A DNA stretch of 64,000 nt from Streptomyces barringtoniae (GTDB taxonomy: Bacteria > Actinomycetota > Actinomycetes > Streptomycetales > Streptomycetaceae), in assembly GCF_020819595.1 (NCBI RefSeq), contig NZ_JAJHNP010000025.1:1-64000 (forward strand). Reading direction: 5' to 3'. Under the pieces are notes generated by a model. That model was not told the DNA's origin. It did no database searches and saw nothing but the letters and a program-made list of their open reading frames with translations. Below are positions 39,625 through 48,142 of the stretch, piece by piece. Numbering within the stretch: the first letter of the stretch is position 1; the number at the start of each line of letters is the position of its first letter. The position numbers and the translations under genes are program-made.

Positions 39625-40737
39625 ATGCAGTTCGGGATCTTCACGGTCGGCGACGTCACGCCGGACCCCACCACCGGCCGTGCGCCGACCGAGGCGGAGC
39701 GCATCAAGGCCATGGTCGCCATCGCGCTCAAGGCCGAGGAGGCCGGCCTGGACGTCTTCGCCACCGGCGAGCACCACAACCCGCCGTTCGTGCCGTCGTC
39801 CCCGACGACCATGCTCGGCTATGTGGCGGCCCGGACGGAGAACCTGATCCTCTCCACGTCCACCACCCTGATCACGACCAATGACCCGGTGAAGATCGCG
39901 GAGGACTTCGCGATGCTCCAGCACCTGGCCGACGGGCGCGTCGACCTGATGATGGGCCGCGGCAACACCGGGCCGGTCTACCCCTGGTTCGGCCAGGACA
40001 TCCGGCAGGGCATCAACCTCGCCATCGAGAACTACGCCCTGCTGCGCCGGCTGTGGCGCGAGGACGTCGTCGACTGGGAGGGGAAGTTCCGCACCCCGCT
40101 GCAGGGCTTCACCTCCACCCCGCGCCCGCTGGACGGCGTACCGCCCTTCGTCTGGCACGGCTCCATCCGCTCCCCGGAGATCGCCGAGCAGGCGGCCTAC
40201 TACGGCGACGGCTTCTTCCACAACAACATCTTCTGGCCGGCCGACCACACCAAGCGGATGGTCGAGCTGTACCGGACCCGGTTCGCCCACTACGGGCACG
40301 GCACGCCCGAGCAGGCGATCGTCGGCCTCGGCGGCCAGGTGTTCATGCGGAAGAACTCGCAGGACGCGGTGCGCGAGTTCCGGCCGTACTTCGACAACGC
40401 GCCGGTCTACGGCCACGGACCCTCCCTGGAGGAGTTCACCGACCAGACCCCGCTCACCGTCGGCACGCCCGAGCAGGTGATCGAGAAGACCCTGTCCTTC
40501 CGCAGCTATGCCGGTGACTACCAGCGCCAGCTGTTCCTGGTGGACCACGCCGGGCTGCCGCTGAAGACCGTGCTGGAGCAGATCGACATGCTCGGCGAGG
40601 AGGTCGTGCCCGTACTGCGCAAGGAGTTCGCCGTCGGCCGCCCCGCGGACGTGCCGGAGGCGCCGACCCACCGGTCCCTGCTCGCCGCCGCACAGGAGGA
40701 CGCGCAGCAGGACGCACAGGAGGAGAGCGCCGCATGA
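39625..40737 (+). CDS. LLM-class flavin-dependent monooxygenase
   Basis: A 370-residue bacterial luciferase-like TIM-barrel protein. Signatures: AEEAGLDVFATGEHHNPPF (about 37-55), the NDPVKIAEDFAMLQHLADGRV stretch split across about 88-108, MMGRGNTGPVYPWF, and WHGSIRSPEIAEQAAYYGDGFF (about 174-195). It needs reduced FMN from a partner, which the overlapping next gene supplies. The C-terminus is an Ala/Gln/Asp-rich tail. A -10-like TATAGT lies at 39587, and GGAGGG precedes the ATG. Confidence 0.9.
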   Translation: MQFGIFTVGDVTPDPTTGRAPTEAERIKAMVAIALKAEEAGLDVFATGEHHNPPFVPSSPTTMLGYVAARTENLILSTSTTLITTNDPVKIAEDFAMLQHLADGRVDLMMGRGNTGPVYPWFGQDIRQGINLAIENYALLRRLWREDVVDWEGKFRTPLQGFTSTPRPLDGVPPFVWHGSIRSPEIAEQAAYYGDGFFHNNIFWPADHTKRMVELYRTRFAHYGHGTPEQAIVGLGGQVFMRKNSQDAVREFRPYFDNAPVYGHGPSLEEFTDQTPLTVGTPEQVIEKTLSFRSYAGDYQRQLFLVDHAGLPLKTVLEQIDMLGEEVVPVLRKEFAVGRPADVPEAPTHRSLLAAAQEDAQQDAQEESAA

Positions 40738-41330
40738 AGCTCGTCGTCGTGTCCGCGGGACTGAGCGTCCCGTCCTCCACCCGGCTGCTGGCCGACCGGC
40801 TCACGACCGCCGTGGCGCGGCAGGCGGAGGTGGACGTGGAGGTGGTCGAGCTGCGGGACCTCGCCGTCGAGATCGCGCACAACTTCACCAACGGGTTCGC
40901 CGGGAGGGCGCTCGCCGCCGCGCAGGACGCGGTGGCGGGGGCCGATGGGCTGATCGTCGTCACACCGGTGTTCTCGGCGTCCTACAGCGGGCTCTTCAAG
41001 TCGTTCTTCGACGTGCTGGACAAGGAAGCGCTGGTGGGCAAGCCGGTGCTGATCGCCGCCACCGGGGGTACGGCCCGGCACTCGCTGGTGCTGGAGCACG
41101 CGCTGCGGCCGCTGTTCGCCCACCTGCGGGCCGTGGTCGTGCCGACGGGGGTGTACGCCGCGTCGGAGGACTGGGGCGAGGAAGGACTGCCCGGGCGGAT
41201 CGAGCGCGCGGCGGGCGAGCTGGCCGGCCTGATGGCCGGGCTGCGGGCGGCCGCGCCCGGGCGGGAGGCCGAGCCGCTGGTCGTACCGTTCGAGGAGCAG
41301 CTCGCCCGGCTCGGCGCTCAGGCGAGGTGA
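40734..41330 (+). CDS. NAD(P)H-dependent FMN reductase
   Basis: A 198-residue flavodoxin-fold reductase (NADPH-dependent FMN reductase family, resembling the CE1759 type). SAGLSVPSSTRLLADRLT (about 7-24) binds the FMN phosphate, TPVFSASYSGLFKSFFDVLD (about 80-99) and ATGGTARHSL (about 108-117) complete the flavin pocket. It overlaps the monooxygenase by ATGA and should provide it with reduced FMN, making a two-component oxygenase. Confidence 0.9.
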   Translation: MKLVVVSAGLSVPSSTRLLADRLTTAVARQAEVDVEVVELRDLAVEIAHNFTNGFAGRALAAAQDAVAGADGLIVVTPVFSASYSGLFKSFFDVLDKEALVGKPVLIAATGGTARHSLVLEHALRPLFAHLRAVVVPTGVYAASEDWGEEGLPGRIERAAGELAGLMAGLRAAAPGREAEPLVVPFEEQLARLGAQAR

Positions 41331-41446
41331 GAAGACGGTAGGGCGGCGGGCCGGGTTGCCCGTGTGACGGTGAGAGGCGGGTAAAAAGCGTGATCGTAGG
41401 TCCGCCCGCCCCGACCGAACTGGTTCAGCCTTGGCAAACTGGGTGC

Positions 41447-42181
41447 GTGCCCCAGACTGTGCTGCTCGCTGAAGACGACCGTGCCATCCGTCATGCCCTG
41501 GAGCGTGCCCTGACCCTGGAAGGGTACGAGGTGACGGCGGTGGCCGACGGCGTCGAGGCGCTGGCACAGGCCCACAAGACGCCGCCGGACGTCCTCCTGC
41601 TCGATGTGATGATGCCGGGGATCGACGGCCTCCAGGTCTGCCGGGTGCTTCGAGCCGAGGGCGACCGCACCCCGATCCTCATGCTCACCGCGCTCGTGGA
41701 GACCGCCGACCGCATCGCGGGCCTGGACGCCGGCGCCGACGACTACGTGGTCAAGCCGTTCGACGTCGAGGAGGTCTTCGCCCGGCTGCGCGCGCTGCTG
41801 CGCCGCACCAGCCCGGTGCCCACCGGCAGCGGCGCCGCCGGCGGCGGCGACAACGGCGGCCGGGAGCCCCAGCTCTCCGACCGGCAGATCGAGGCCGCCG
41901 GTATCCGCATGGACCTGCAGGCCCGCCGGGCCTGGCGCGGCAAGCGCGAGCTGGAGCTGACCCGCACCGAGTTCGAGCTGCTGGAACTGCTCGTGCGCAA
42001 CGCGGGCATCGTGCTCGACCACTCCACGATCTACGACCGGATCTGGGGCTACGACTTCGGGCCCGGCTCGAAGAACCTCGCCGTCTACGTCGGCTACCTG
42101 CGCCGCAAGCTGGACGAGCCCGGCGCGCCGCAGCTGATCCACACCGTGCGGGGCGTGGGTTACGTGCTCCGGGAGGACTAG
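41447..42181 (+). CDS. OmpR-family response regulator
   Basis: A 244-residue response regulator. The receiver (1-118) has the acidic pair near Glu9-Asp11, phosphoacceptor Asp53 in LLLDVMMPGIDG, Thr81 in MLTA and Lys103 in VVKPFDVEEV. A Gly/Ser linker leads to the winged-helix output domain (about 145-240), with RTEFELLELLVRNAG and the recognition helix region WGYDFGPGSKNLAVYVGYLRRKL split in that order. GTG 41447 gives the conserved VPQTVLLAEDD. The histidine kinase follows with no gap. Confidence 0.93.
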   Translation: MPQTVLLAEDDRAIRHALERALTLEGYEVTAVADGVEALAQAHKTPPDVLLLDVMMPGIDGLQVCRVLRAEGDRTPILMLTALVETADRIAGLDAGADDYVVKPFDVEEVFARLRALLRRTSPVPTGSGAAGGGDNGGREPQLSDRQIEAAGIRMDLQARRAWRGKRELELTRTEFELLELLVRNAGIVLDHSTIYDRIWGYDFGPGSKNLAVYVGYLRRKLDEPGAPQLIHTVRGVGYVLRED

Positions 42182-43591
42182 GTGAGCCGGCTGCGGCGGC
42201 TGCTGGCGCCCGGCCGGCCCAAGCTGGTCTCCCTGCGCACCACCTTCGCCGTCTCCTTCGCGGCCGTCACCGCCGCCGTCACGATCCTGGTCGGCATCCT
42301 GTCCTACGGCAGCGCCGCGCGGCTGGTCCGGGTCGACCAGCAGTCGGTGTTCACGCAGGTCGTGCAGGACGTCCGGGACGAGGTGCGGCAGCACGAGATG
42401 GTCCCCGAGGACTTCTCCTCCTCCCGCCCCGGGCACGACCTGGTCCGGCCCGCCCGCACCGATGTCCAGGTGCTGGGCGCACAGGGCCAGATCGTGGACC
42501 ACGGCAACCCGAGCCTGCCCGTCACCTCCCGCGACAAGGCCATGGCGCTCGCCGTGACGGCCGGGAAGGTGGTCGAGCACAAGGACGTACTGGTGGACAC
42601 GGACCTGTTCCGCGTCGCCACCGTCTCCCTCGGTGACGGGCGGGGCGCGGTCCAGGTCGCGCAGGAGTTCAGCGACACCGAGGACCTGCTGCGCACGCTG
42701 CAACAGCGCACGCTGATCCTGATGGCGGCGGTGGTGGTGGCGGCCGGTCTGTTCGGCTGGTGGCTGGCCCGCCGGATCACCCGGCGCCTGGTGATCCTCA
42801 CCTCCGCCGCGGAGGACGTGGCCCGCACCCGCCGGCTGGGCATCGAGGTGCCGGTCGCGGGCCTGGACGAGGTGGGCCGGCTCGGCCGCGCCTTCGACCG
42901 CATGCTGGGCCGCCTGGCCCAGTCCGAGGAGGACCAGCGGCGCCTGGTGCAGGACGCGGGGCACGAACTGCGCACCCCGCTGACGTCCCTGCGCACCAAC
43001 ATCTCCCTCCTGCGCCGCATCGACGAACTGCCGCCCGCCACCCGGGAGGAACTGGTCGCCGACCTCAGCCAGGAGGCGCGGGAGCTGACCGACCTGGTCA
43101 ACGAGCTGGTCGACCTGGCGGCGGGGCAGTCCGACACCGAGCCGCCGCAGCGGGTGGACCTCGCCGACATCGCCGAGGACGTCATGGGGCTCGCCCGGCG
43201 CCGCACCGGGCGGGAGATCGTGCTGCGCACCAGCGGTGAGACGACGACCGACGGGCGGCCCGGGATGCTTCAGCGGGCCATGTCGAACCTGGTGGAGAAC
43301 GCGGCCAAGTTCGACCGGGACGGCAAGGGGCCCATCGAGATCAGCATCACCGGGCCGGCGCGGGCGGGGACGGTGCGGGTGGAGGTGCTGGACCGGGGGC
43401 CGGGTATCGCCGAGGGCGACCTCATCCGGATCTTCGACCGCTTCTACCGCGCCGCGGACGCGCGCTCCCTGCCGGGCTCCGGCCTCGGCCTGTCCATCGT
43501 CCGCGAGGTCGCCATGGCACATGGCGGGGCGCCGTTCGCCTTCCGGCGGGAGGGCGGCGGAGCGGTGATCGGTTTCACGGTGGGCGGATGA
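42182..43591 (+). CDS. Membrane-bound sensor histidine kinase
   Basis: A 469-residue sensor kinase. Transmembrane helices are near 22-42 and 179-197, enclosing a 135-residue extracytoplasmic sensor domain. HAMP follows (about 198-250), then HisKA with phosphoacceptor His261 in QDAGHELRTPLTSLRTNI, and HATPase_c with N box NLVENAAKFD, G1 DRGPGI and G2 GSGLGLSIV. It phosphorylates the regulator encoded just upstream. GTG follows the regulator's TAG directly. The signal sensed is unknown. Confidence 0.93.
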   Translation: MSRLRRLLAPGRPKLVSLRTTFAVSFAAVTAAVTILVGILSYGSAARLVRVDQQSVFTQVVQDVRDEVRQHEMVPEDFSSSRPGHDLVRPARTDVQVLGAQGQIVDHGNPSLPVTSRDKAMALAVTAGKVVEHKDVLVDTDLFRVATVSLGDGRGAVQVAQEFSDTEDLLRTLQQRTLILMAAVVVAAGLFGWWLARRITRRLVILTSAAEDVARTRRLGIEVPVAGLDEVGRLGRAFDRMLGRLAQSEEDQRRLVQDAGHELRTPLTSLRTNISLLRRIDELPPATREELVADLSQEARELTDLVNELVDLAAGQSDTEPPQRVDLADIAEDVMGLARRRTGREIVLRTSGETTTDGRPGMLQRAMSNLVENAAKFDRDGKGPIEISITGPARAGTVRVEVLDRGPGIAEGDLIRIFDRFYRAADARSLPGSGLGLSIVREVAMAHGGAPFAFRREGGGAVIGFTVGG

Positions 43592-43772
43592 GCGCCGTGG
43601 GCCTGCCGGGTGCGGGTACCGCCTGATCGACACCGCCTCCCGCCCCTTCGTCATGCGCCGAGTACGGCTGCCCGGCCCCGCCGGGCCGAGTGGTGGTGGC
43701 GTTCGCGGGGTGTCGCCGGAGCCTGCCCCGGGGTGATGATCGGGGCCGGACCTCAGGAGGGGGAGGGCGGGG

Positions 43773-45041
43773 ATGTTCGCCGATGCGGAGGCCGCTGCGC
43801 TCGCGTGCCTGGACGAGGCCGCCGTGGGCCGGATGCTGCTGGAACTGATCTCCGTGCCGAGCGTGACCGGGTCTCCGGCCGAGTCGGAGATCCAGCATCT
43901 GCTGGCCGGGTGGCTGGAACGGCTGGGGCTGGATGTGGACCTGTGGTCCATGGATCTCGCCGCCCTGCTCGCCGACCCGGGGTTTCCGGGGGCGGAGGCG
44001 GCCCGGGAGGAGGCCTGGGGGCTGGTCGGGTACACGGCGGACGGCGGGGACGGGCCGACGCTGATCCTGCAGGGGCACGTGGACGTCGTACCGCCCGGGG
44101 ACCCGGCCGCGTGGGACGGGGATCCGTTCGTGCCGAGGGTCGTCGGGGGCGACCTCGTGCACGGGCGCGGAGCCTGTGACATGAAGGCGGGGCTGGTGGC
44201 CCACCTGGCCGCGCTCGCGGCGATCCGGGCGGCCGGAGTGCGGCTGCGGGGGCGGGTCGCCGTTCACTTCGTCGTGGGCGAGGAGGACGGTGGGCTCGGC
44301 GCGTTCGGGACGCTGCGGCGCGGGCACACCGGGGACGCCTGCGTGATCACCGAGCCGACGGCGGGCACCCTCGTCACCGCCAACGCCGGGGCCCTCACCT
44401 TCCGCCTCACCGTGCCCGGCAGGGCCGCGCACGCGAGCTCGCGGGACGCGGGGGTCAGCGCGATCGACGCGTACCTGCCGCTGCACCGGGCGCTCGGCGA
44501 ACTGGAGGCGGCGCGCAACCGGGACCCGTCCCCGCTGATGGCCGAGTACCCGATCCCGTACGCCCTCTGCGTCGGCACCCTGCGGGCCGGTGACTGGGCC
44601 AGCAGCGTGCCGGACCTGCTGGTCGCGCAGGGGCGGCTCGGGGTGCGGATCGGGGAGGAACCGGACGCGGCGCGGGACGAGCTCGAGCGGTGGGTGGCGA
44701 AGGCGTGCGCCGCCGATCCCTGGCTGCGCGAGCATCCCGCCCAAGTGGAGTGGACCGGCGGGCAGTTCGCCAGTGGCCGGCTCGCGGAGGGGCATCCGCT
44801 GCGGCGGACCGTGGCGGATGCCTGCGTGGCCGTGGACGGCGGCTCCCGGCCGCGTGAGCGCGGCGCGCCGTACGGCAGTGACCTGCGGTTGTACACGGCG
44901 GCCGGGATACCGGCCCTGCAGTACGGGCCGGGGGACGTGCGGGTGGCGCACAGCCCGCGGGAGTGTGTGTCGGTGCGGGAAGTGGCGGGCGTGGCAAGGG
45001 CGTTGGTGGTTACGGCGCTGCGGACGGTCGGGGTGAAGTGA
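43773..45041 (+). CDS. M20-family metallopeptidase / ArgE-DapE-type deacylase
   Basis: A 422-residue zinc hydrolase that removes an acyl group from an amino acid or peptide. Metal-binding residues: His102 and Asp104 in QGHVDVVPPGD, Asp136 in GRGACDMKAG, Glu170/Glu171 in VVGEEDGG, Asp/Glu in CVITEPTAG near 194, and the C-terminal His in VRVAHSPREC near 396. The dimerisation (lid) domain lies between about 200 and 315. Substrate unknown. A Gly-rich leader (GGGGGAGGGCGGGG) ends a few bases before the ATG. Confidence 0.9.
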   Translation: MFADAEAAALACLDEAAVGRMLLELISVPSVTGSPAESEIQHLLAGWLERLGLDVDLWSMDLAALLADPGFPGAEAAREEAWGLVGYTADGGDGPTLILQGHVDVVPPGDPAAWDGDPFVPRVVGGDLVHGRGACDMKAGLVAHLAALAAIRAAGVRLRGRVAVHFVVGEEDGGLGAFGTLRRGHTGDACVITEPTAGTLVTANAGALTFRLTVPGRAAHASSRDAGVSAIDAYLPLHRALGELEAARNRDPSPLMAEYPIPYALCVGTLRAGDWASSVPDLLVAQGRLGVRIGEEPDAARDELERWVAKACAADPWLREHPAQVEWTGGQFASGRLAEGHPLRRTVADACVAVDGGSRPRERGAPYGSDLRLYTAAGIPALQYGPGDVRVAHSPRECVSVREVAGVARALVVTALRTVGVK

Positions 45042-45056
45042 GCGGCCTCCTGCGGC

Positions 45057-46883
45057 TCAGGACTCCCGGCCGCCCATCCCCGGCAGCGTGAGGAACCCCT
45101 CCGCCCGGGCGCTCGCCAGACCGATCCTCGGGATGTCGCTGCTCTTGGCGAAGAGCAGGAAACGCGGTTCCCACACCGGGCGGTACTTGGCGTTGGCGCG
45201 GTAGAGGGACTCGATCTGCCACCAGCGTGAGAAGAAGGTGAGGGTCGAGCGCCACAGGCGCAGGACCGGGCCCGCGCCGAGGCGGGCGCCGCGTTCGAAG
45301 ACCGAGCGGAACATCGCGAAGTTCAGCGACACCCGCTGGACGCCCAACTCCTTGGCGTGCAACAGGAGTTCCACGACCATGTACTCCATCAGACCGTTCT
45401 CGCAGTCGCGGTCGCGGCGCATCAGGTCCAGCGAGAGGCCGTGCTCGCCCCAGGGCACGAAGCTGAGCAGGGCGCGCGGCTCGTCGTTCGCGTCGCGGCA
45501 CTCCAGCATCACGCAGCGGCCGTCCGCCGGGTCGCCGAGCCGGCCCAGCGCCATCGAGAAGCCGCGCTCGGTGGCGCCGTCGCGCCAGCGGTCGGCGCGC
45601 TCGATGAGCAGGGCCATCTCGTCGGCGGGAATGTCCTCGTGGCGGCGGATGCGGACGGTGTAGCCGGCCCGCTTGACCCGGTTGTGGGCCTGGCGGACCA
45701 CGCGCATGGCGCGGCCCTCCAGGGTGAAGTCGGCGATGTCGACGATCGCCTCGTCGCCGAGTTCCAGGGCGTCCAGGCCGTGCCGGGCGTAGATGGTGCC
45801 GGCCTCCTCGCTCGCGCCCATGACGGCCGGGGTCCAGGCATGCCGGCGGGCCTCGCCGAGCCAGGCGTCGATGGCGCCGGGCCAGGCCTCGGGGTCGCCG
45901 ATCGGGTCGCCGGAGGCGAGGGAGACCGCGCCGACGACGCGGTAGGTGACGGCGGCCTTGCCGGTGGGGGAGAAGACGGCGGCCTTGTCGCGGCGCAGCG
46001 CGAAGTAGCCGAGGGAGTCGCGCGCGCCGTGCTTCTCCAGCAGGGCCCGCAGCCGGGTCTCGTCCTCCTCGGTGAGCAGCTTCCGGCCGCGCGGGGAGCG
46101 GAAGCAGGCGTACAGGACCAGGAGGAAGGCCGCAGCGAGCAGGATGTTGACGATGATGTCGGCCCAGCGGGGCGCGTGCACCGAGTCGACCCGGTCGGCG
46201 AGCGGGCCGACGCTGATGCCGCGCAGCAGGGTGTAGGCGAGTTCTTCACTCCAGGGGGCGTGGGGCAGCTTGTTGGTGGCGTGCACGAGCAGCGTGCCGA
46301 TGCCGCCGGTCACCAGGAGGCCGCCGGCGCCGACGGCCAGCGCGAGCTTCGGGTTGGAGGGGTCGCCGATGGCGTTGAACTCACGGCGGCCGATCAGCAG
46401 CGCGGCCACGAAGAGCCCGGTGAGGGCGGTGGAGACCCAGTTGAAGGCGTGGTCGCGGAACGGGTGCTGGGTGAGGGCGAGGACGTAGAGCACGAACAGG
46501 GGGCCCGCGCACAGCAGGTTGACCACCCAGGCGGCCCGCTTGCCGCGCCGCATCACCAGCGCCAGGAAGATCGCCGCCGCGGCCGAGACCAGGCCCGCGG
46601 TGGCCAGGTACGGCGTGAAGAACTGGCCGGCGTGGTGCGTGTGCGCGTGGACGTGGCGGGCGGTGAAGAGCTTGCCGTCGTTGTGTTCCTGCACCTCTTT
46701 GCGGAACGGCAGCGACATGACCGCGATGATGTTGAAGACGGCGATCAGCCGCAGGTACCACACGGTGGCCGAGGCCGCCCGCGCGCGCAGGCGTGGGCCT
46801 GGTACGGGCAGCTGGGGGATGCGCCGGGGACCGCGCTGGGCGGGGACCTGCGGGGAGATCATGGTCTGCTGCTGAGCGGGCAT
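45057..46883 (-). CDS. MprF-like phosphatidylglycerol lysyltransferase-domain membrane protein
   Basis: A 608-residue protein: about six or seven transmembrane segments in residues 30-270, then a cytoplasmic DUF2156 (GNAT-like tandem) domain (about 290-600) as in MprF. The catalytic region has FALRRDKAAVFSP, YRVVGAVSLASGDPIGDPE and SLDLMRRDRDCENGLMEYMV, matching the lysyl-/alanyl-phosphatidylglycerol synthase core that modifies membrane lipids and lowers cationic-peptide binding. The flippase half of full MprF is much reduced. A strong palindrome lies 61 bp upstream of the start. Confidence 0.88.
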   Translation of the reverse strand: MPAQQQTMISPQVPAQRGPRRIPQLPVPGPRLRARAASATVWYLRLIAVFNIIAVMSLPFRKEVQEHNDGKLFTARHVHAHTHHAGQFFTPYLATAGLVSAAAAIFLALVMRRGKRAAWVVNLLCAGPLFVLYVLALTQHPFRDHAFNWVSTALTGLFVAALLIGRREFNAIGDPSNPKLALAVGAGGLLVTGGIGTLLVHATNKLPHAPWSEELAYTLLRGISVGPLADRVDSVHAPRWADIIVNILLAAAFLLVLYACFRSPRGRKLLTEEDETRLRALLEKHGARDSLGYFALRRDKAAVFSPTGKAAVTYRVVGAVSLASGDPIGDPEAWPGAIDAWLGEARRHAWTPAVMGASEEAGTIYARHGLDALELGDEAIVDIADFTLEGRAMRVVRQAHNRVKRAGYTVRIRRHEDIPADEMALLIERADRWRDGATERGFSMALGRLGDPADGRCVMLECRDANDEPRALLSFVPWGEHGLSLDLMRRDRDCENGLMEYMVVELLLHAKELGVQRVSLNFAMFRSVFERGARLGAGPVLRLWRSTLTFFSRWWQIESLYRANAKYRPVWEPRFLLFAKSSDIPRIGLASARAEGFLTLPGMGGRES

Positions 46884-46942
46884 GGTGACTGGTCACCTTG
46901 GGGTGGTGGGGGACGGGACGACCCCGGTCGGGGCCGACCCTG

Positions 46943-46961
46943 ACCCTACAGCTTGTAGGGT
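46943..46961. promoter_or_regulatory. Palindromic operator upstream of the MprF-like gene
   Basis: ACCCTACA-GCT-TGTAGGGT, a perfect 8-bp inverted repeat, 60 bp before the ATG. Core CCTACAGnnnGTAGGGT recurs at 47368 before the next gene. On the minus strand the inner TGTAGGGT resembles an extended -10. Confidence 0.7.
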
Positions 46962-47036
46962 AGTCCGGTCGGGTCGTCTTCCGGGGAGGAGCGTACCGAC
47001 AACCGCTCTTACCCGGCCCCTTCGGTGCCGAGCCTC

Positions 47037-47312
47037 TTACCCGGCCCTTCCCCTGCCGCGCCGGGCCGCCATCAGATGCCAGCCCAGGTTGCCCACCGCC
47101 GCGCCGGCCGCGACCGCGGCGACGATCACCCCGCCGGTCGCGAGCCCGTCGCTGAACAGGTGCGGCCGTCTGTCGAGACTGTGCAGCCCGAACCCGCACA
47201 GTTCGTACACGCCGACGGCGGCGATGAGAAGGCTGACGGCCAGCAGGGTCAGCGTCGGCGCCAGGCTGCGCACGCAGACCTCCCCGCCGGCCTCCGTTTC
47301 CGTGTCCTGCAT
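47037..47312 (-). CDS. Small double-span membrane protein of unknown function
   Basis: A 91-residue protein with an acidic N-terminus (MQDTETEAGGEV), a hydrophobic helix near 16-37 (LAPTLTLLAVSLLIAAVGVYE), a loop with CGFGLHSLDRRPHLF, a second helix near 55-78 (GGVIVAAVAAGAAVGNLGWH) and a basic tail. I do not recognise the family. It lies 153 bp upstream of the MprF-like gene on the same strand and has the same palindrome 55 bp before its start, so the two are probably co-regulated envelope functions. Confidence 0.7.
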   Translation of the reverse strand: MQDTETEAGGEVCVRSLAPTLTLLAVSLLIAAVGVYELCGFGLHSLDRRPHLFSDGLATGGVIVAAVAAGAAVGNLGWHLMAARRGRGRAG

Positions 47313-47366
47313 GGATCCCCCGATGAACAGACGAATGAACGGCCCTGCGGCCGCTGGCGGTTGGGA

Positions 47367-47385
47367 ACCTACAGTACGTAGGGTC
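47367..47385. promoter_or_regulatory. Palindromic operator upstream of the small membrane protein gene
   Basis: CCTAC-AGTAC-GTAGG (47368-47382), followed by GT. It matches the palindrome before the MprF-like gene at 14 of 17 positions (CCTACAGnnnGTAGGGT) and sits at the same distance from its start codon. Confidence 0.65.
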
Positions 47386-47434
47386 GGTCGGGGGGACGGT
47401 GATGGCGCGGGGGCGGGTTTTCGCCCGGTCCCGC

Positions 47435-48052
47435 TCAGCCTTTTTCCCCCGTGCGGCCCGTCCGGCGGGCGTAGGCGCGGGCCGCGCGGGCGCGGTCGCC
47501 GCAGCGGGTGGAGCACCAGTGGCGGCGGCCGTGGCGGAGCAGGTAGCGGTTGCAGGGGGCGGAGCCGCAGGCGGTGAGGCGGTCGGCGTCGGGGCCGGTG
47601 AGCAGGTCGGCGGCGTCGGCGGCGAGGGCGGCCAGGGCGTGCTCGACGATCTGGGTGGTCGGGTGGGCCGTGGCGCGGTGCAGGCCCTGCTCGGCCGACC
47701 AGCGCAGCAGGGAGGCGGCCGGGGCGAGGGTGAGCGCCTCGTTGACGGCGTCGAGGGCCTCGGCGGGGGCGGGGCGGCCCTCGATACGGGAGGCGAGCAG
47801 CGGGCGGACGTGCTCCCGCAGTGACCGCAGCCGGCTCGCGCACGTCTCGCGCAGGTCGGCGCCGGCCGGAGCGAGCCCGCGGTCCACCAGCCAGCGCTGT
47901 GCCCCCGCGGGCGTGCCGAGGAGGTCGACCCGCTGGCCGCCGGGCAGGACGACCGCGCTGTTGGCGAGGTCGAGGGCGGGATGCTCGGCGGCGCCGGGCG
48001 CGGGCGGCGGAACCGCGCCGGCACTCTCCTCGGCAGGGATCACGGAACTCAT
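47435..48052 (-). CDS. CGNR zinc-finger (ABATE-domain) regulator
   Basis: A 205-residue regulator. The N-terminal ABATE domain (about 20-130) begins with HPALDLANSAVVLPGG. The C-terminal zinc finger has CGSAPCNRYLLRHG then HWCSTRCGDRARAARAYARR, where the usual CGNR reads CGDR. Such proteins are stress-responsive DNA-binding proteins. ATG 48052 or 48061 (three residues longer) could be used; GGAGG lies 11 bases before the latter. Divergent from the MBL-fold gene. Confidence 0.87.
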   Translation of the reverse strand: MSSVIPAEESAGAVPPPAPGAAEHPALDLANSAVVLPGGQRVDLLGTPAGAQRWLVDRGLAPAGADLRETCASRLRSLREHVRPLLASRIEGRPAPAEALDAVNEALTLAPAASLLRWSAEQGLHRATAHPTTQIVEHALAALAADAADLLTGPDADRLTACGSAPCNRYLLRHGRRHWCSTRCGDRARAARAYARRTGRTGEKG

Positions 48053-48077
48053 GCTTCTCATGGTACGGCTTGCCTCC

Positions 48078-48130
48078 ATCCGTGAGGCCGGGATAGTGTG
48101 TATCACGGATGACACCCTTTCTATCCGTGA
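48078..48130. promoter_or_regulatory. Three operator-like half-sites between the CGNR and MBL genes
   Basis: ATCCGTGA (48078-48085), its exact inverse TCACGGAT (48103-48110), and ATCCGTGA again (48123-48130), spaced about 20-25 bases. The arrangement is typical of a regulator binding cooperatively on two helix faces. The adjacent CGNR protein is the obvious candidate. Confidence 0.65.
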
Positions 48131-48142
48131 GGTGAGAGTTCC

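Noticed and set aside
41318..44182. A 954-codon minus-strand frame opposite the two-component system and M20 gene
   Set aside because: Low-complexity His/Arg/Gly translation opposite genes with intact motifs on the plus strand.
45357..46943. A 528-codon plus-strand frame opposite the lysyltransferase gene
   Set aside because: Val/Gly/Glu/Arg-biased shadow of the real minus-strand gene; no motif.
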